This document shows, one piece after another, positions 44,552-54,589 of a DNA stretch of 57,706 nt. Source of the stretch: Streptomyces sp. SM1 (GTDB taxonomy: Bacteria > Actinomycetota > Actinomycetes > Streptomycetales > Streptomycetaceae); the NCBI RefSeq assembly GCF_002910825.1, contig NZ_NEUB01001033.1, forward strand, positions 1-57,706. Reading direction: 5' to 3'. Position numbers and translations under genes: made by a program. The first letter of the stretch is position 1, and the number at the start of each line of letters is the position of its first letter. The notes beneath the pieces were generated by a model, which made no database searches, was not told the DNA's origin, and worked only from the letters and a program-made list of their open reading frames with translations.

Positions 44552-44877
44552 GCGTCGCACCGGGCCGTCCCGCCGTGCCCGTCGTCCGTGACGGGAGCGG
44601 AGCACTCGGCACACCCGCCGTCAGCTCCCGTGAACGGTGACCGTGACCCTGTCGGCCTCGGCCACGCCGTCCCAAGCGTCGACGATCGCCACAGCGCGGC
44701 CCCTCGGCCGTCCGGTCCCGTCCAGTCACCTGAACGGGTGGCGATGACGCCACGTGAGGGCGGATGGCCTCGTCCGCGCCAGGCCACTGACACCGTGAAC
44801 CGTATCGCCGAGGAACTGAGGCCATGCCGACGGAACCCCCGGCGGCACCCTGCTCCTGTCCGCGAAATGGAGTTCTT

Positions 44878-46884
44878 GTGCGTCGTCGCAGAGCCGCTCT
44901 GCTCACCGCTCTTCTGGCTTCCCTTGTGGTGGGGGCCTCTTGTCCGGAGGCCCCCGGTGGATCGTCGCCCGGACACGGCACGCTGGATCAGCGCGGTGTC
45001 GTGCGCAGTGGCAGCCGGCCCATCGCCGCTGCCGAGGTGACGCTGCTTCAGGCCGGGGACCACCCCGGTGCAGGCGCTCGTCCGCTGGCCCGCACACGCA
45101 GCGACGCCCACGGCCGTTTCAGCCTCTCGTACCATGCCCCGGACAACCCGGACGCCGTGCTGTATCTGACCGCGGACGCCGGACCGGCCGGCTACGGGCA
45201 CCCCCGGGCCGCCCACCGTGTGCGGCCGGTCCGGCTGGTCGCGATGCTCGCCGCCGGCCGCCGTACCGGAAAGGTGGTGCTCAACGAGCGCACCACGGTC
45301 GCGGCGGGCTTCGCGATGGCGCAGTTCACCCGCGGAGGAAAGGTGGCCGGACGCAGCCCCGGGCTGCAGAACGCCGCGGACGTCTCCCACAACCTGGCCG
45401 ACATCACCAACGGCGCGGCGGCCAGGACGCTCGCCACCGCCCCCAACGGCAACCAGACGTCCACGCTGCGCGCCTTCAACACGCTGGCCGACATCCTGTC
45501 CGGCTGCACCGCCGGACAGACCTGCGGCACGCTGTTCGACCTGGCCGGGCGGCCGGGGGCACCCGCTCCCCGGGAGACCTTCCAGGCCGTCGCGGACATC
45601 GCCCGGCTGCCCGGCAACCACGTCGCCGAACTCTTCGCGCTGGCCGACGGCCGCAACATCTACCGGCCCAGGCTGACCGCGGCCCCCGACGCCTGGACCC
45701 TCGCCCTGCGCTATGTGGGCAACGGGCACGAGCTGGACGGACCGGGCAACGTCGCCTTCGACGCGAAGGGCACCGCCTGGATCGGCAACAACTACGAGTT
45801 CAACCGCGATCCCCGGGAGTCCGTCTGCGGTTCGCGCATCCTGTCCCGGCTGACTCCGACCGGCCGGGACGTCCCCGGCGCCCCCTACCGCGGTGGTGGA
45901 CTGTATGGCGTGGGTTTCGGCACCGCCATCGATCCCAAGGGCCACGTCTGGGCGGCCAACTTCGGTTTCCAGGGCACCGGCTGTCCCCTCGACGCCAGCC
46001 GCCTGTACCGCAGCGTCTCGGAGTTCACCGCCGACGGCCGGCCCCTCTCACCACCCCAGGGCTGGCGGCAGGGCGACATCGTCCAGCCGCAGGGCACCGT
46101 GTCGGACCGGCAGGGGAACATCTGGATCGCCAACTGCGGCAGCCGGAGCGTGACCCGGATCCCGAAGGGGAACCCCCGCCGGGCCCGGAACATCACGCCC
46201 GGCGACAGCCTGATCAAGCCGTTCGGCGTCACGGTGGACACGCGGGGACGCGCCTGGGTGACCGGCAACGGAAGCGACAGCGTGAGCCTGCTGTCCCCGC
46301 AGGGCACACCCCTGCGCTCGATCACCGGCGGCGGGATCAAACGGCCCATGGGCGTCGCCTCCGACAGCCTGGGCAACGTCTGGGTGGCCAACGGAGGCGC
46401 GGTGGTCGCGCCCTGTGAGGGCACCACGCCCGCCATGGTCGCCGAGGCGATCAAGGACATCGTCACCCGGCACGTCGACGCCTCGGTCACGATGGTCCGT
46501 CCCGACGGCACCACCCCCGCCAAGCCGTTCGTCAACGACGGCCTGTTCCTGCCCTGGGGAATCGCCGTCGACGGCAACGACACCGTATGGGTGGCCAACT
46601 TCGGCGGCCACCGCCTGGCCAACCTGTGCGGCGCACGCCAGTCCGCCTGCCCGCCCGGACTCCGCACGGGCGACCCGATCTCACCGGCCGACACCGGCTA
46701 CCCCAGCGACGGACTGGAACGCAACACCGCCGTCCAGATCGACCCCTCCGGCAACGTCTGGCTGGCCAACAACTGGCGGACCGTGCCCCTGCGGACCAAC
46801 CCAGGCGGCCACGAGATGGTGGTGTTCATCGGGCTCGCTGCCCCGGTGCGCACCCCGCTGCTCGGACCGCCGCGGCACCTCTGA
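44878..46884 (+). CDS. Secreted NHL/Vgb-type beta-propeller protein
   Basis: A 668-residue protein. The N-terminus is basic plus hydrophobic (RRRRAALLTALLASLVVGAS) and is followed by Cys, so it is secreted and possibly lipid-anchored. A carboxypeptidase-regulatory-like domain follows (AAEVTLLQAGD to YHAPDNPDAVLY). The C-terminal 400 residues hold repeated WVANxG-type blades: AWIGNNYEF, VWAANFGFQ, IWIANCGSRS, VWVANGGAV, VWVANFGGH, VWLANNWR. Similar propellers bind ligands or act as lyases; no catalytic set is evident here. GTG 44878, with GGAG upstream, gives a clean signal peptide and is preferred to ATG 44824. Confidence 0.75.
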   Translation: MRRRRAALLTALLASLVVGASCPEAPGGSSPGHGTLDQRGVVRSGSRPIAAAEVTLLQAGDHPGAGARPLARTRSDAHGRFSLSYHAPDNPDAVLYLTADAGPAGYGHPRAAHRVRPVRLVAMLAAGRRTGKVVLNERTTVAAGFAMAQFTRGGKVAGRSPGLQNAADVSHNLADITNGAAARTLATAPNGNQTSTLRAFNTLADILSGCTAGQTCGTLFDLAGRPGAPAPRETFQAVADIARLPGNHVAELFALADGRNIYRPRLTAAPDAWTLALRYVGNGHELDGPGNVAFDAKGTAWIGNNYEFNRDPRESVCGSRILSRLTPTGRDVPGAPYRGGGLYGVGFGTAIDPKGHVWAANFGFQGTGCPLDASRLYRSVSEFTADGRPLSPPQGWRQGDIVQPQGTVSDRQGNIWIANCGSRSVTRIPKGNPRRARNITPGDSLIKPFGVTVDTRGRAWVTGNGSDSVSLLSPQGTPLRSITGGGIKRPMGVASDSLGNVWVANGGAVVAPCEGTTPAMVAEAIKDIVTRHVDASVTMVRPDGTTPAKPFVNDGLFLPWGIAVDGNDTVWVANFGGHRLANLCGARQSACPPGLRTGDPISPADTGYPSDGLERNTAVQIDPSGNVWLANNWRTVPLRTNPGGHEMVVFIGLAAPVRTPLLGPPRHL

Positions 46885-47492
46885 CAGCCGGGGCCCGGGG
46901 GCTGACCTGCCTAGTGCCCGATCGGCGCCCGCTCCCGGCCCCGTTCCGGACTGCTCCTACGACGACGATCATCGCCGGACGTCTCGACCATGGCGGACCT
47001 TCCCGCTCAGACCGGGACGGGCGACAGCGGCTCGACCGACGCGGCACCTGCTGCGTGCTGCCGACTTCCTGCGCGATCGAGGAGCACGGGGGCGTTCACC
47101 GAGGAGGAGCCGGCGGAGACGCCGAGTTCCACGACCGGCTGCCCGACACGGTCTGTCACACCGAGGGCCGCCTGCCAAACCCGACGGCCGCGATCGTGGA
47201 CTGGCAGCCGGTGCGGGCGGTACCGGGCCTTCGGACGACGCCGGACTGCTCGACGGCCTGGAGGCCGAGGTGATGGGAGCGGCCCGCGCCGACATCGCCC
47301 TGGTGCGGCAGTGTGTGTGACGGGAGTGCAGGTCCCCGGGAAGACATCTGGCGGTGACGGTCCGGCCGTCGGTTGCGGGGTACCCGCACCAGGGGTCCAC
47401 TGAAGGGCGGGAGTCCGGGTTCTCAGGGAATCCGGGCCCGCAGGTCCGTTCAGTTGGAGGGAACGCGGAGGAGGCGGCCCGTAGGCGTAGGA
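46885..47492 (+). other. Region without an intact gene; possible degraded coding sequence
   Basis: Rightward frames switch through short coding-like pieces (RLPDTVCHTEGRLPNPT; then LDGLEAEVMGAARADIALVR in another frame, stop near 47318). The reading suggests one small frameshifted gene of unknown family. I cannot name it. Confidence 0.3.
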
Positions 47493-47968
47493 GTGACCGG
47501 CATCGTCGCGGCCACCGTAATGGTACGCGACCTCACGCGCAGCGTGCGAGCTGGTACTGCGAGGTGCTCGATCTGCAGTTCATCCGCGAATTCACGGTCG
47601 ACGGCGCGGTATGGGGAGTCGTCCTGCACGACCGGGACGCGGACTTCGTCATCGTCCTGCAGGACCTGTCGACCGTGCCCGGGGTGCGGGACCTGCACGG
47701 CAGCCGCCCTCTGGTGCTGAACGCGCCCTCGCGGGAGACGGTGGAGAGTCTGGCCGGGCGGTTCGGCGGGCTCGGGCTCGACCCGCGCGGCCCGGTCACC
47801 GACCCGGACGGGACCGTCGTGGACGTCGTCGACCCGGACGGGATCATCCTGCGTGTCCGGCACGTGACGAGCCCGCCGGACACCGGCTTCCAGGGCGTGG
47901 CGTACGACGCCGACGGCACGGTCACGGGCATCTACGCCACCCCGGCCCTCGACGTAGCCACGCCGTGA
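47493..47968 (+). pseudogene. VOC (glyoxalase/bleomycin-resistance) protein with a frameshift
   Basis: GTG 47493 starts VTGIVAATVMVRDLTRSV. After about 47548 the homologous continuation WYCEVLDLQFIREF and LVLNAPSRETVESL is in another frame, running to 47968. The ending DPDGTVVDVVDPDGIILRV is typical of VOC metal-binding domains. One frameshift (loss of 1 or gain of 2 bases) separates the halves. A perfect hairpin covers the stop codon. Confidence 0.7.
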
Positions 47969-47996
47969 TCGGTGCCGCCGGACGGCACCGATCACG
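47964..47996 (+). terminator. Hairpin terminator overlapping the VOC stop
   Basis: Perfect 14-bp arms CGTGATCGGTGCCG (47964-47977) and the complement at 47983-47996, with a 5-nt loop. I see no gene in 47997-48422. Confidence 0.8.
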
Positions 47997-48422
47997 GGCC
48001 AATGCCCGGCCGCGGGCCCGAGGACAGTGGAGTCTCGTGGTTCACGTCCTCGAACACCGGTAGACCGTCCACCAGGCGGCGGCGCACCCGGGCGGTTGCT
48101 CGGGACGGCGCCCCGGTCGATGGCGTAGGCGCAGCGGTAGCCGGTGGTCCGGGGGTTGCCAGGTGGCCCGGGCAACTGCGATCAAGGGCCGGCTTGCCGT
48201 GGCCGGGGGCCGTGCCGCCCGCTGGGGACCTGCATGTGACGGTGGGGCAGCGGCAGTATTCCCGGACGTTGATGCGGGGTGGCCCGTCCCGTCGCTGGCT
48301 GACGTCCGCCGGGGCGGTGCCCGTATTCTGGCCCCGTCTGTCCAGCCCTCCTGCAGCCCGTTTCCCTCGCCCTTTCGCGCGCGCCGGTCACGGACGACGC
48401 GTGACCACCGACGGGACACCGT

Positions 48423-49328
48423 GTGAGCACCGACCAGCCGGCAACTCCTCTGACTCCCTACCCGGCCCGCGTCGCGGTGCCGGGCCGACGCGACTGGTGG
48501 CCGGCCCTGCGCAGGACGCCGGCGGCCTTGCGAGGGAGGACGCGACGGACTGGGCTGCCGCGCTGACGTATTACGCGGTGCTCACCATCTTTCCCACCCT
48601 GCTGGTGGCGCTCTCGCTGCTCGGGATCGCCGGCGGCCCGGGAGCCGGGCACCTCGTCGACCAGGTGGCCGCCGTCGTCCCGGCGCGGGCGCGCCCCGCC
48701 GTGCTGGAGAGCATGGCCGTCCAGCAGACCCCCGCGCGGCTGCTGGCCGCCTTCGGCACCGTCGGTGCCCTGTGGTCGGCTCCAGCTATCTGAGCGTCTT
48801 CCGTCGCGCGGTGCACGCCATGAACGGTGTCCAGGACCGCCGCCCGCTGTGGAAGAAGGCCCCCTGACCGTGATCACCGCGCTCGCGCTGCTGACGCTGC
48901 TCGTCTCCAGTGTCCTGGCCCTGGTTCTCACGGGCGATGCGGCCCGCGCGGCGGGCCGGATCATGGGGGTGGACGGCGCCGCCGTCGCGGCGTGGAACGT
49001 CCTGAAGTGGCCGCTGCTGGCGTGCCTGGTCACCGTCCTGGTCCTGGTGCTGTTCCGCTCCGGCCAGGCCACTGCCTACGGCCTGCGGCACCGGGCCGTC
49101 GGCGGCATGCTCGCCGTCGTCCTGTGGCTCCTCGCGTCCGCGGGCTTCACTCTGTACACCACCAACTACGCGGGCACCTACGACCGTCTGTACGGGTCAC
49201 TCGCGGGCATCGTCGTCTTCCTCGTCTGGCTGTGGATATCAAACCTCGCCCTCCTTGCCGGAGCCCAGTTCAACGCCGAACTCGCCACGCTCCGCCACAC
49301 CCGGCCGGTCCCTTCCGACGGAGTCTGA
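48423..49328 (+). pseudogene. YihY/BrkB-family membrane protein with three frameshifts
   Basis: Successive frames give the whole family pattern: VPGRRDWWPALRRTPAAL; then DWAAALTYYAVLTIFPTLLV and ALWSA; then SSYLSVFRRAVHAMNGVQ and LWKKAP; then LTVITALALLTLLVSSVLAL up to GAQFNAELATLRH. Shifts fall near 48535, 48778 and 48868. Several transmembrane helices are recognisable. The gene is either a decayed pseudogene or hit by clustered indel errors. Confidence 0.8.
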
Positions 49329-49580
49329 CGCCCCCTGCACGGGTGCCTCCGGGCCCGGTTCCCGCCGCCGGGCCGCACATGTGGCCCGCCCGGTCGGGCA
49401 GGGAGCCCGAGGGCACCGAACCCCTACATGTCCGGTGTGGCACCAACGGGGCCGCGGACCCGGTACTGTCGCACTGCCCTGATGCCCGGGCGCGGCGGAC
49501 TACTGCAGAGCCCTCGACGGGACGGGCTGAGCCGTCGGGGGTCGGGGCCCGTCCGGACGTCGGCCGAGTAGAGGACCCGT

Positions 49581-49736
49581 ATGCGCCCGTGGCTTCGCCG
49601 AATACCGACCGTCCTCGGGTACACCACCGCCCTCCTGGCCGTCGCCGCCCTGTCCGTGGCGCAGGTGGTGAGCGTTCCGTCGACACGACCGCCTCGGCGG
49701 AGTGATCCACGAGTACCAACACGCCGCTTGACCTGC
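49581..49736 (+). other. Short frame, possible start of a membrane protein
   Basis: ATG 49581 with a GAGG site encodes RRIPTVLGYTTALLAVAALS, one clear hydrophobic helix. After it the frame loses coding character, and the open frame continues antisense into the Uma2 gene. It resembles the first helix of Streptomyces rhomboid-like proteins, so it may be a truncated relic. The rest of 49329-49776 holds nothing I can identify. Confidence 0.25.
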
Positions 49737-49776
49737 ACGGACATGATTCTCGGCATGCACAGTCCGGGAGGGGTGG

Positions 49777-50349
49777 TCAGGGCACGAGGCTGTCGAGGTC
49801 GATGTCGACGGGGATGGGGACGGAGACCTTCAACCGGTTGCGGTGGATGCCGGTGGCCACGTAGGTGCTGGTCATGGTGTCGAGTTCGTAGGTGTGGACA
49901 GTGGGGGCGCCGATCTCGTCCTCGACGCGCCAGAAGTGGGGGATCCTGGCCTGTGCGTACTTGAAGGGCTTCAGGGAACGGTCGCGGTTCGCCGACTCCT
50001 CCGAGACGACCTCGATGACCAGGGCGACGTCTTTGGGCGCGTACCACGTTCGGTCGGGATCGTACGGGGCGGTCGTGACCAAGATGTCCGGCTCGGGGCG
50101 GCTCTTCTTGTCGAGCCTGATTGTCATCTCACGCTCGGCGTCGAACCCGGCGGGGGCGGCCTGGCGCAGGGCGAAGGTCAGGTTCTCCACCAGCCGGGCG
50201 TGCCAGGACCGCTGCGGCGACATCATGAAGATCAGGGCTCCGTCGATGAGTTCGGTGTGCCGCGGCGCCTGGGCGAGGAGGTCGAGGTCATCGGCTTCCC
50301 AGCCGCTGATCCTGGGCGGGATCATCCAGTCGGGGAGTTCGGCGGTCAC
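49777..50349 (-). CDS. Uma2-family putative nuclease (DUF820)
   Basis: A 190-residue PD-(D/E)XK-fold protein. Conserved blocks are HTELIDGALIFM, RPEPDILVTTAP (active-site Asp), DVALVIEVVSEESANRD (Glu of the motif) and KPFKYAQARIPHFWRV (Lys/Tyr block). Widespread in Streptomyces, often multicopy, function unproven. GTG 50349 has a near-perfect GGAGGAAG site and is preferred to the TTG at 50370. Confidence 0.85.
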   Translation of the reverse strand: MTAELPDWMIPPRISGWEADDLDLLAQAPRHTELIDGALIFMMSPQRSWHARLVENLTFALRQAAPAGFDAEREMTIRLDKKSRPEPDILVTTAPYDPDRTWYAPKDVALVIEVVSEESANRDRSLKPFKYAQARIPHFWRVEDEIGAPTVHTYELDTMTSTYVATGIHRNRLKVSVPIPVDIDLDSLVP

Positions 50350-50421
50350 GGCTTCCTCCAGGCGCCTCAAAGAGGTCAGGGGCCCTCATCCCGGATCGCG
50401 GACACGGGCGCAACGCTGGTG

Positions 50422-50685
50422 TCAGCATAGTCGAGCGACCGGACCTCTCACTCGGCCCGTGTGGATCCGAGGAGCCGGAGGCCCGGCCTCATGCATCCTG
50501 CCCTTGCCGAAGATCTCATCCGTGTCCCAGGCATCGCCGGTGAGGTCGTCCAGTGCGGCGGCGGCAGTGAGGATGAGCCGGCCGAGGCGCGCCTCCACGT
50601 CCTCCCACGTGTGCGTGATCTCAGCCACCTCACCGCGCGGGCCGGTGCCCAGCGCGCCGTACACGGCGGTGGCGATGGCGCCCAT
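50422..50685 (-). CDS. MazG-like protein, short
   Basis: An 87-residue protein. VYGALGTGPRGEV and HTWEDVEARLGRLILTAAAALDDLTGD resemble the second half of Streptomyces MazG-like proteins. The EExxE metal motif that should precede it is missing, so it is either a truncated gene or has an unrecognised start further upstream. It is encoded just after the large 2OG oxygenase gene on the same strand (82 bp gap). Not related closely to the MazG copy in the flanking repeats. Confidence 0.45.
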   Translation of the reverse strand: MGAIATAVYGALGTGPRGEVAEITHTWEDVEARLGRLILTAAAALDDLTGDAWDTDEIFGKGRMHEAGPPAPRIHTGRVRGPVARLC

Positions 50686-50767
50686 GTCGCCGCTGATCGC
50701 GGCATCCGCGTCCCGGGTGCGGACTGCCGTTCCAGGCGCGCGAGCCGCGGGGCTTGTCTGTCCCCTT

Positions 50768-53167
50768 TCAGCCGCGGGGCCGGGGCCATTTCTCCCGCAG
50801 CCACGCCAGGTCGGTCTCGGCGCGGATGCGGGCCGCTTGCTCCCGGGTGAACACCGCGTTCGTCTTGGTCAGGACCAGAGTGTAGGGGCGTCCCTGACGC
50901 CGGGTGGTGTGGGACACGGGCAGGCCGGCCAGATCGATACGGCTGTGGATGTGGCGGCGCCGGTCCTTCGCGAGCGGCCAATCCATGACCCGACGGGTGC
51001 GGGAGGTGAGGAAGGCGTCGAGGTCGGGGCAGAGGCCGCAGCCGGACCGGCAGGTACCGGCCGGGGTGAGTGACCAGTCGTCCGCCGCGCGTACGGGGCG
51101 AGTGACGGCCGCGGTGAGCCGGGCCTCGCAGTGGTCGGCGAGCGTCTGGTAGGCGTGGGCCGCGGGTGCCCCGTCTCGTACGGTCGTCGGTCGGTGGGCC
51201 GCGGTGCGCAGGGCCGGGAGCAGGCATTCCAGGGCGGTGTCCGGCAGGCCGCGCAGCGCGGTGACGATCGTGTCGGCGGTTTTCGGGTCGCACGCCTGCA
51301 GGATGCGGGCCAAGGGAGCTCCCAGCCGTTCCATGCCCGCGCGGCGCTCCGCCTCGCGGCCCACGTCGAGCCAGCCGGTGAGCTGCTGCTCGGCCGCTTG
51401 CCACACGCCCTCCACCAGCGGTGCCGCCACCGCGTCTCCGTCACCGTCAGCGGTCCGCAGCGCGGCACAGAGGCCGGGCAGAGACTCGAGCCACGCTGCG
51501 CGATCCGCCCCGGTGTACGCGGCGACCGGGCCGAACCAGCTGCCGACGGCCTCGCGCGACCACGTCCGCCCGTACCGTGCGGCCGCTTCCGCGAGATCGG
51601 GGACGTGTCGCTCGCCCAGGGTCTCCACCCCGAAGGGCGCAAGGAGCATCGCGGCGGTGTCCGCTTCCTCCACTCCCACCGCGACGTGCAGGGCGGCAGT
51701 GAAGAGTGGGGCGGCCGCTTCGCCCGAACCGCGATGCTTCCAGATCGGGGCGAGCGACCGGGCCAGCGTACGCGCCAGCTCCAACCCCCCGGTGTCCAGG
51801 TGCCCCTGGAGTTCTCGCAGGGCTCCCTCGGAGCCGGCCTCGGCGCGTGCCGCGAACGAGCGTTGCCGGGGCCAGAGCACCACTGCGGCCCGCCGGTACC
51901 AGCGGTCCAGGGTGTTGCCGTAGTTGCCCATGTAGCCCTCGTACTCGGACTGGTAGGGCGTGAGGTCCTTGTTCTCGGTGGTGGCGCACACCTCGGTGTA
52001 AGAGACGGGCAGGGAGATCTGCTCACCGTCGGCGCCGTCGGGGCGGGTCCACCAGTCGAGGGTGATCTCGTCGTCGATCAGGTCGCCCAGCTCGTAGTCG
52101 GAGAAGTCGCCACTGCGGCGGCGCTCGGCCCCGGGCTCCCCGTCGGGGTCGAGGAGGCACTCACCCTCGCACTCCTCGTCCTCGCAGCCGTCGAAGTGCT
52201 CGACATCGCCGTAGTAGTCGTAGCGGTCGTAGGGCGGTACGGCGTCCCAAGTCTCCTTCACCTCGGCCAATGCGAGGACCGCCTCGCAGCCTGCCTGCCC
52301 GGCGGCCTGGCGGAGCCGGGTGGCACGCGTGGCGTCGGCACCCTTGAGGCGGTCCCAGTCCAGGCCACGCTGGGTGTACTCGTGGTCGAGAAGGTACACG
52401 AGGCGGTTCGGGGGCGCCGTTTTCTGGCGGCCGTAGGCGTAACGCTCTTCGGCCGGCTCGGTGAAGTGTTCGGTCAGGCAGTGGGCCAGGTCGGCGGCCG
52501 GGCCACCGCCGTCCTCGCCGGCCGGGCGGGTGCGTTCGGCGAGGAGGTTCATGGTGAGGGTGACGCGGTAGCCGGACTTGACGGGCTTGACCTCGTGCAG
52601 GCAGTCCGCGTAGAAGGCAGCGAAGGTCAGCTTCTCCCGGGACGCCTGGTGGACGACGCTCCGGCCGGCGTGGGAGACGACGAGTTCGCCGCCGGTGTGG
52701 TGCGAGGGCAGCGAGACCACCAGGGTGCCCACCATGGAGTCGTCCTTCTCGGAGTCCTGGTGCGGCAGGAAGAACTGGCCCTTGCCGTAGACGAGCAGCG
52801 CGTGCGGTTCGGCCCGCAGGACGGTGGTGGGCGGCAGACCGAGCGCGGTACGGACGCCGTCGAGGACGCCGCTCAGGGTGCGGTCCCAGTCGGGGCCGCC
52901 CAGGGTGATCCGGTCCGGGGTGATCTCCCAGGTATCGCGCACGCTGGTGTCGGCCAGGGTCTGCTCACCGCGGCCGAAGCGGGCCTGCCGGGCCTGCGCG
53001 ATCAGCTTCTTGGTGGCCGGAGCGCGCAACGGCAGGGGCAGCACCCCGACGCCGTCGACCTCGATCCGCAGCGCGCGGGCGGACATCTCGATGCGGGTGC
53101 TGAAGTCCCCGCATCGCTCCGAGGCATCGAGCAGCTTCGCCAGTTGCTTGCGTGCTCCGTGTCCCAT
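50768..53167 (-). CDS. Large 2-oxoglutarate/Fe(II) oxygenase of unknown role
   Basis: A 799-residue protein. Residues about 100-240 form a prolyl-hydroxylase-like double-stranded beta-helix: HQDSEKDDSMVGTLVVSLP holds the His-x-Asp iron ligands, GGELVVSH follows, and HEVKPVKSGYRVTLTMNL holds the distal His and the 2-oxoglutarate Arg. The remaining 550 residues are mostly helical. They contain an acidic Cys-rich insert (CEDEECEGECLLDPDG) and a late Cys cluster (CRSGCGLCPDLD). Long proteins of this design occur in fungi and some actinobacteria as far as I recall, with no known substrate. ATG 53167 is the conserved-looking start. Nothing is recognisable in 53168-53884. Confidence 0.75.
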   Translation of the reverse strand: MGHGARKQLAKLLDASERCGDFSTRIEMSARALRIEVDGVGVLPLPLRAPATKKLIAQARQARFGRGEQTLADTSVRDTWEITPDRITLGGPDWDRTLSGVLDGVRTALGLPPTTVLRAEPHALLVYGKGQFFLPHQDSEKDDSMVGTLVVSLPSHHTGGELVVSHAGRSVVHQASREKLTFAAFYADCLHEVKPVKSGYRVTLTMNLLAERTRPAGEDGGGPAADLAHCLTEHFTEPAEERYAYGRQKTAPPNRLVYLLDHEYTQRGLDWDRLKGADATRATRLRQAAGQAGCEAVLALAEVKETWDAVPPYDRYDYYGDVEHFDGCEDEECEGECLLDPDGEPGAERRRSGDFSDYELGDLIDDEITLDWWTRPDGADGEQISLPVSYTEVCATTENKDLTPYQSEYEGYMGNYGNTLDRWYRRAAVVLWPRQRSFAARAEAGSEGALRELQGHLDTGGLELARTLARSLAPIWKHRGSGEAAAPLFTAALHVAVGVEEADTAAMLLAPFGVETLGERHVPDLAEAAARYGRTWSREAVGSWFGPVAAYTGADRAAWLESLPGLCAALRTADGDGDAVAAPLVEGVWQAAEQQLTGWLDVGREAERRAGMERLGAPLARILQACDPKTADTIVTALRGLPDTALECLLPALRTAAHRPTTVRDGAPAAHAYQTLADHCEARLTAAVTRPVRAADDWSLTPAGTCRSGCGLCPDLDAFLTSRTRRVMDWPLAKDRRRHIHSRIDLAGLPVSHTTRRQGRPYTLVLTKTNAVFTREQAARIRAETDLAWLREKWPRPRG

Positions 53168-53884
53168 GGTGTTTCGTTCCCCTGGTCGCCAGCGTGCCAT
53201 TCCCTCTGTCCCGGAAACCCTAGCGCTGCTGGAAGTCCCTGTTCTCAGATGGCAGAACGGCCTTGACATTCGGGGCACCCGCGCAGGTTCAGGGAAGGCC
53301 CGGGACCGGTGGGGCGTTCTGCGGGGTGACCGAGGGGGCGGTTCTGTTCCCTGTGGAGATCGACCTCAGCCGGATCTTAGGCGGTACCCCATCCCGGTGC
53401 CTACGCGCGGGGATGTCGTGCGGCGAGCTCTCTGAGCGGCCGCGCCGACGAACAGCCCGGCTTGCGGCGGCGGGAATCCCGGATCGCCAAGGACGACTGA
53501 CGGGCGCCGCCCGCCACCAGTCGTGCGAGCCGCACCTCTGGCCGGCTGCTCACGTCATCGTCCGTCGCGCCGTTCCGGTCCGTCGGGGCTCCGTCCCTTG
53601 AGGTATGGCTTCAGTTCCGCCGGCGTGGGCTCACGCGTGTGCGGCATTCCTGGAAGCCGGGTCAATGAGCACTGTGCATCGTGAAGTTGCTGGTCACGGT
53701 CCTGGTGTGCGTAGGGTTCGGGATGCTCGTGCTGGTGGCGGACGGATGACTTCGGCGAAGATCGTCGGTCAGCGGGCGACTTCCCGGTTCGTCAGCACCA
53801 GCAGGGCCCGCACGAGGAACGCGCCTTCGGGGGAGCGTGAGTGCAGGGCTTTTCGCAAGGCTCGTGCCTCATACCGGGGACATT

Positions 53885-54589
53885 TCACTGCAGGAAGGCT
53901 ACGACGGGCGCGGGGAGAAGATCCCGCAGATCGGTGATCTGAACGTGGGCGGCATGGGTCGCGGTGAACTGGGCGACGGACATGCTCGGCGGGCCGAAGA
54001 TTGTGGTGAAGGTCCGCAGTGCCCCTGGGGTGCGGTCCAGGGCCCAGGCCGCGGTTGACGTGCTGGTGGTCAGGAAGCGGCGGGGCTCGGGGCCGATCAC
54101 GAACAGCTCTGCCCGGCGGCCGGAGGTGTCGGCGGCGAGCATCACGAGGTCCTTGAAGGTCTGGCGCTTGCGCATGGCGTCCGCGCCGCGCCAACGAGCG
54201 AGCTTGAACTCCGCGATGCGCTGGTCTGTCTCCACGTCGTACGGGCGGCTCGGGTCATTGCCGGCGCCGAGGGAGGTGCGGACGGTGATGTGCTCTCCTT
54301 CCCCGAGGATGTGGGGCAGGACGAGGAGGATGCCGCAGGCGTGGATCAAGTCGTTGATCCGGCCCAGGCTCTCGCGGACCGTGAGCGCTGAGGCAAGCAG
54401 CTCCGGAACGACGTGGCCGTCCTCCGCGACCCGCATGACATCTGTCCCGTCGGCGCCCTTCAATCGGTGCTCCAGCGAGGCCAGGGTCTGAGTGAGCGGC
54501 TGGCGGCTCAGGAAGTCAGCGAGGACCCCCACGGCGGTGCTCAGCCGCTCTGCTTCTTCACGGTCCTGGTGTCCTGAGGAGGTGTCCAT
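53885..54589 (-). CDS. Conserved-looking protein with a possible PD-(D/E)XK motif
   Basis: A 234-residue protein I do not recognise by name. The central stretch DVETDQRIAEFKLARWRGAD has an acidic residue followed by E-F-K, as in PD-(D/E)XK nucleases. LELFVIGPEP-like (AELFVIGPEPRRFL) and TFTTIFGPPSMSVAQFTATH follow. There is no signal peptide. It neighbours relics of KAP and AAA ATPases and Uma2, so a defence-related role is possible but not shown. Start ATG 54589; the ribosome site is weak. Confidence 0.55.
   Translation of the reverse strand: MDTSSGHQDREEAERLSTAVGVLADFLSRQPLTQTLASLEHRLKGADGTDVMRVAEDGHVVPELLASALTVRESLGRINDLIHACGILLVLPHILGEGEHITVRTSLGAGNDPSRPYDVETDQRIAEFKLARWRGADAMRKRQTFKDLVMLAADTSGRRAELFVIGPEPRRFLTTSTSTAAWALDRTPGALRTFTTIFGPPSMSVAQFTATHAAHVQITDLRDLLPAPVVAFLQ

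Noticed and set aside
44233..45945. 570-codon leftward frame opposite the propeller gene
   Set aside because: Shadow frame. The plus-strand WVAN-type repeats and signal peptide identify the real gene.
51131..53266. 711-codon rightward frame opposite the 2OG oxygenase gene
   Set aside because: Shadow of the minus-strand gene; composition lacks conserved motifs.
53263..53601. 112-codon rightward frame in the gap after the oxygenase gene
   Set aside because: No ribosome site, no recognisable domain and Arg/Pro-rich composition expected by chance in this base composition.
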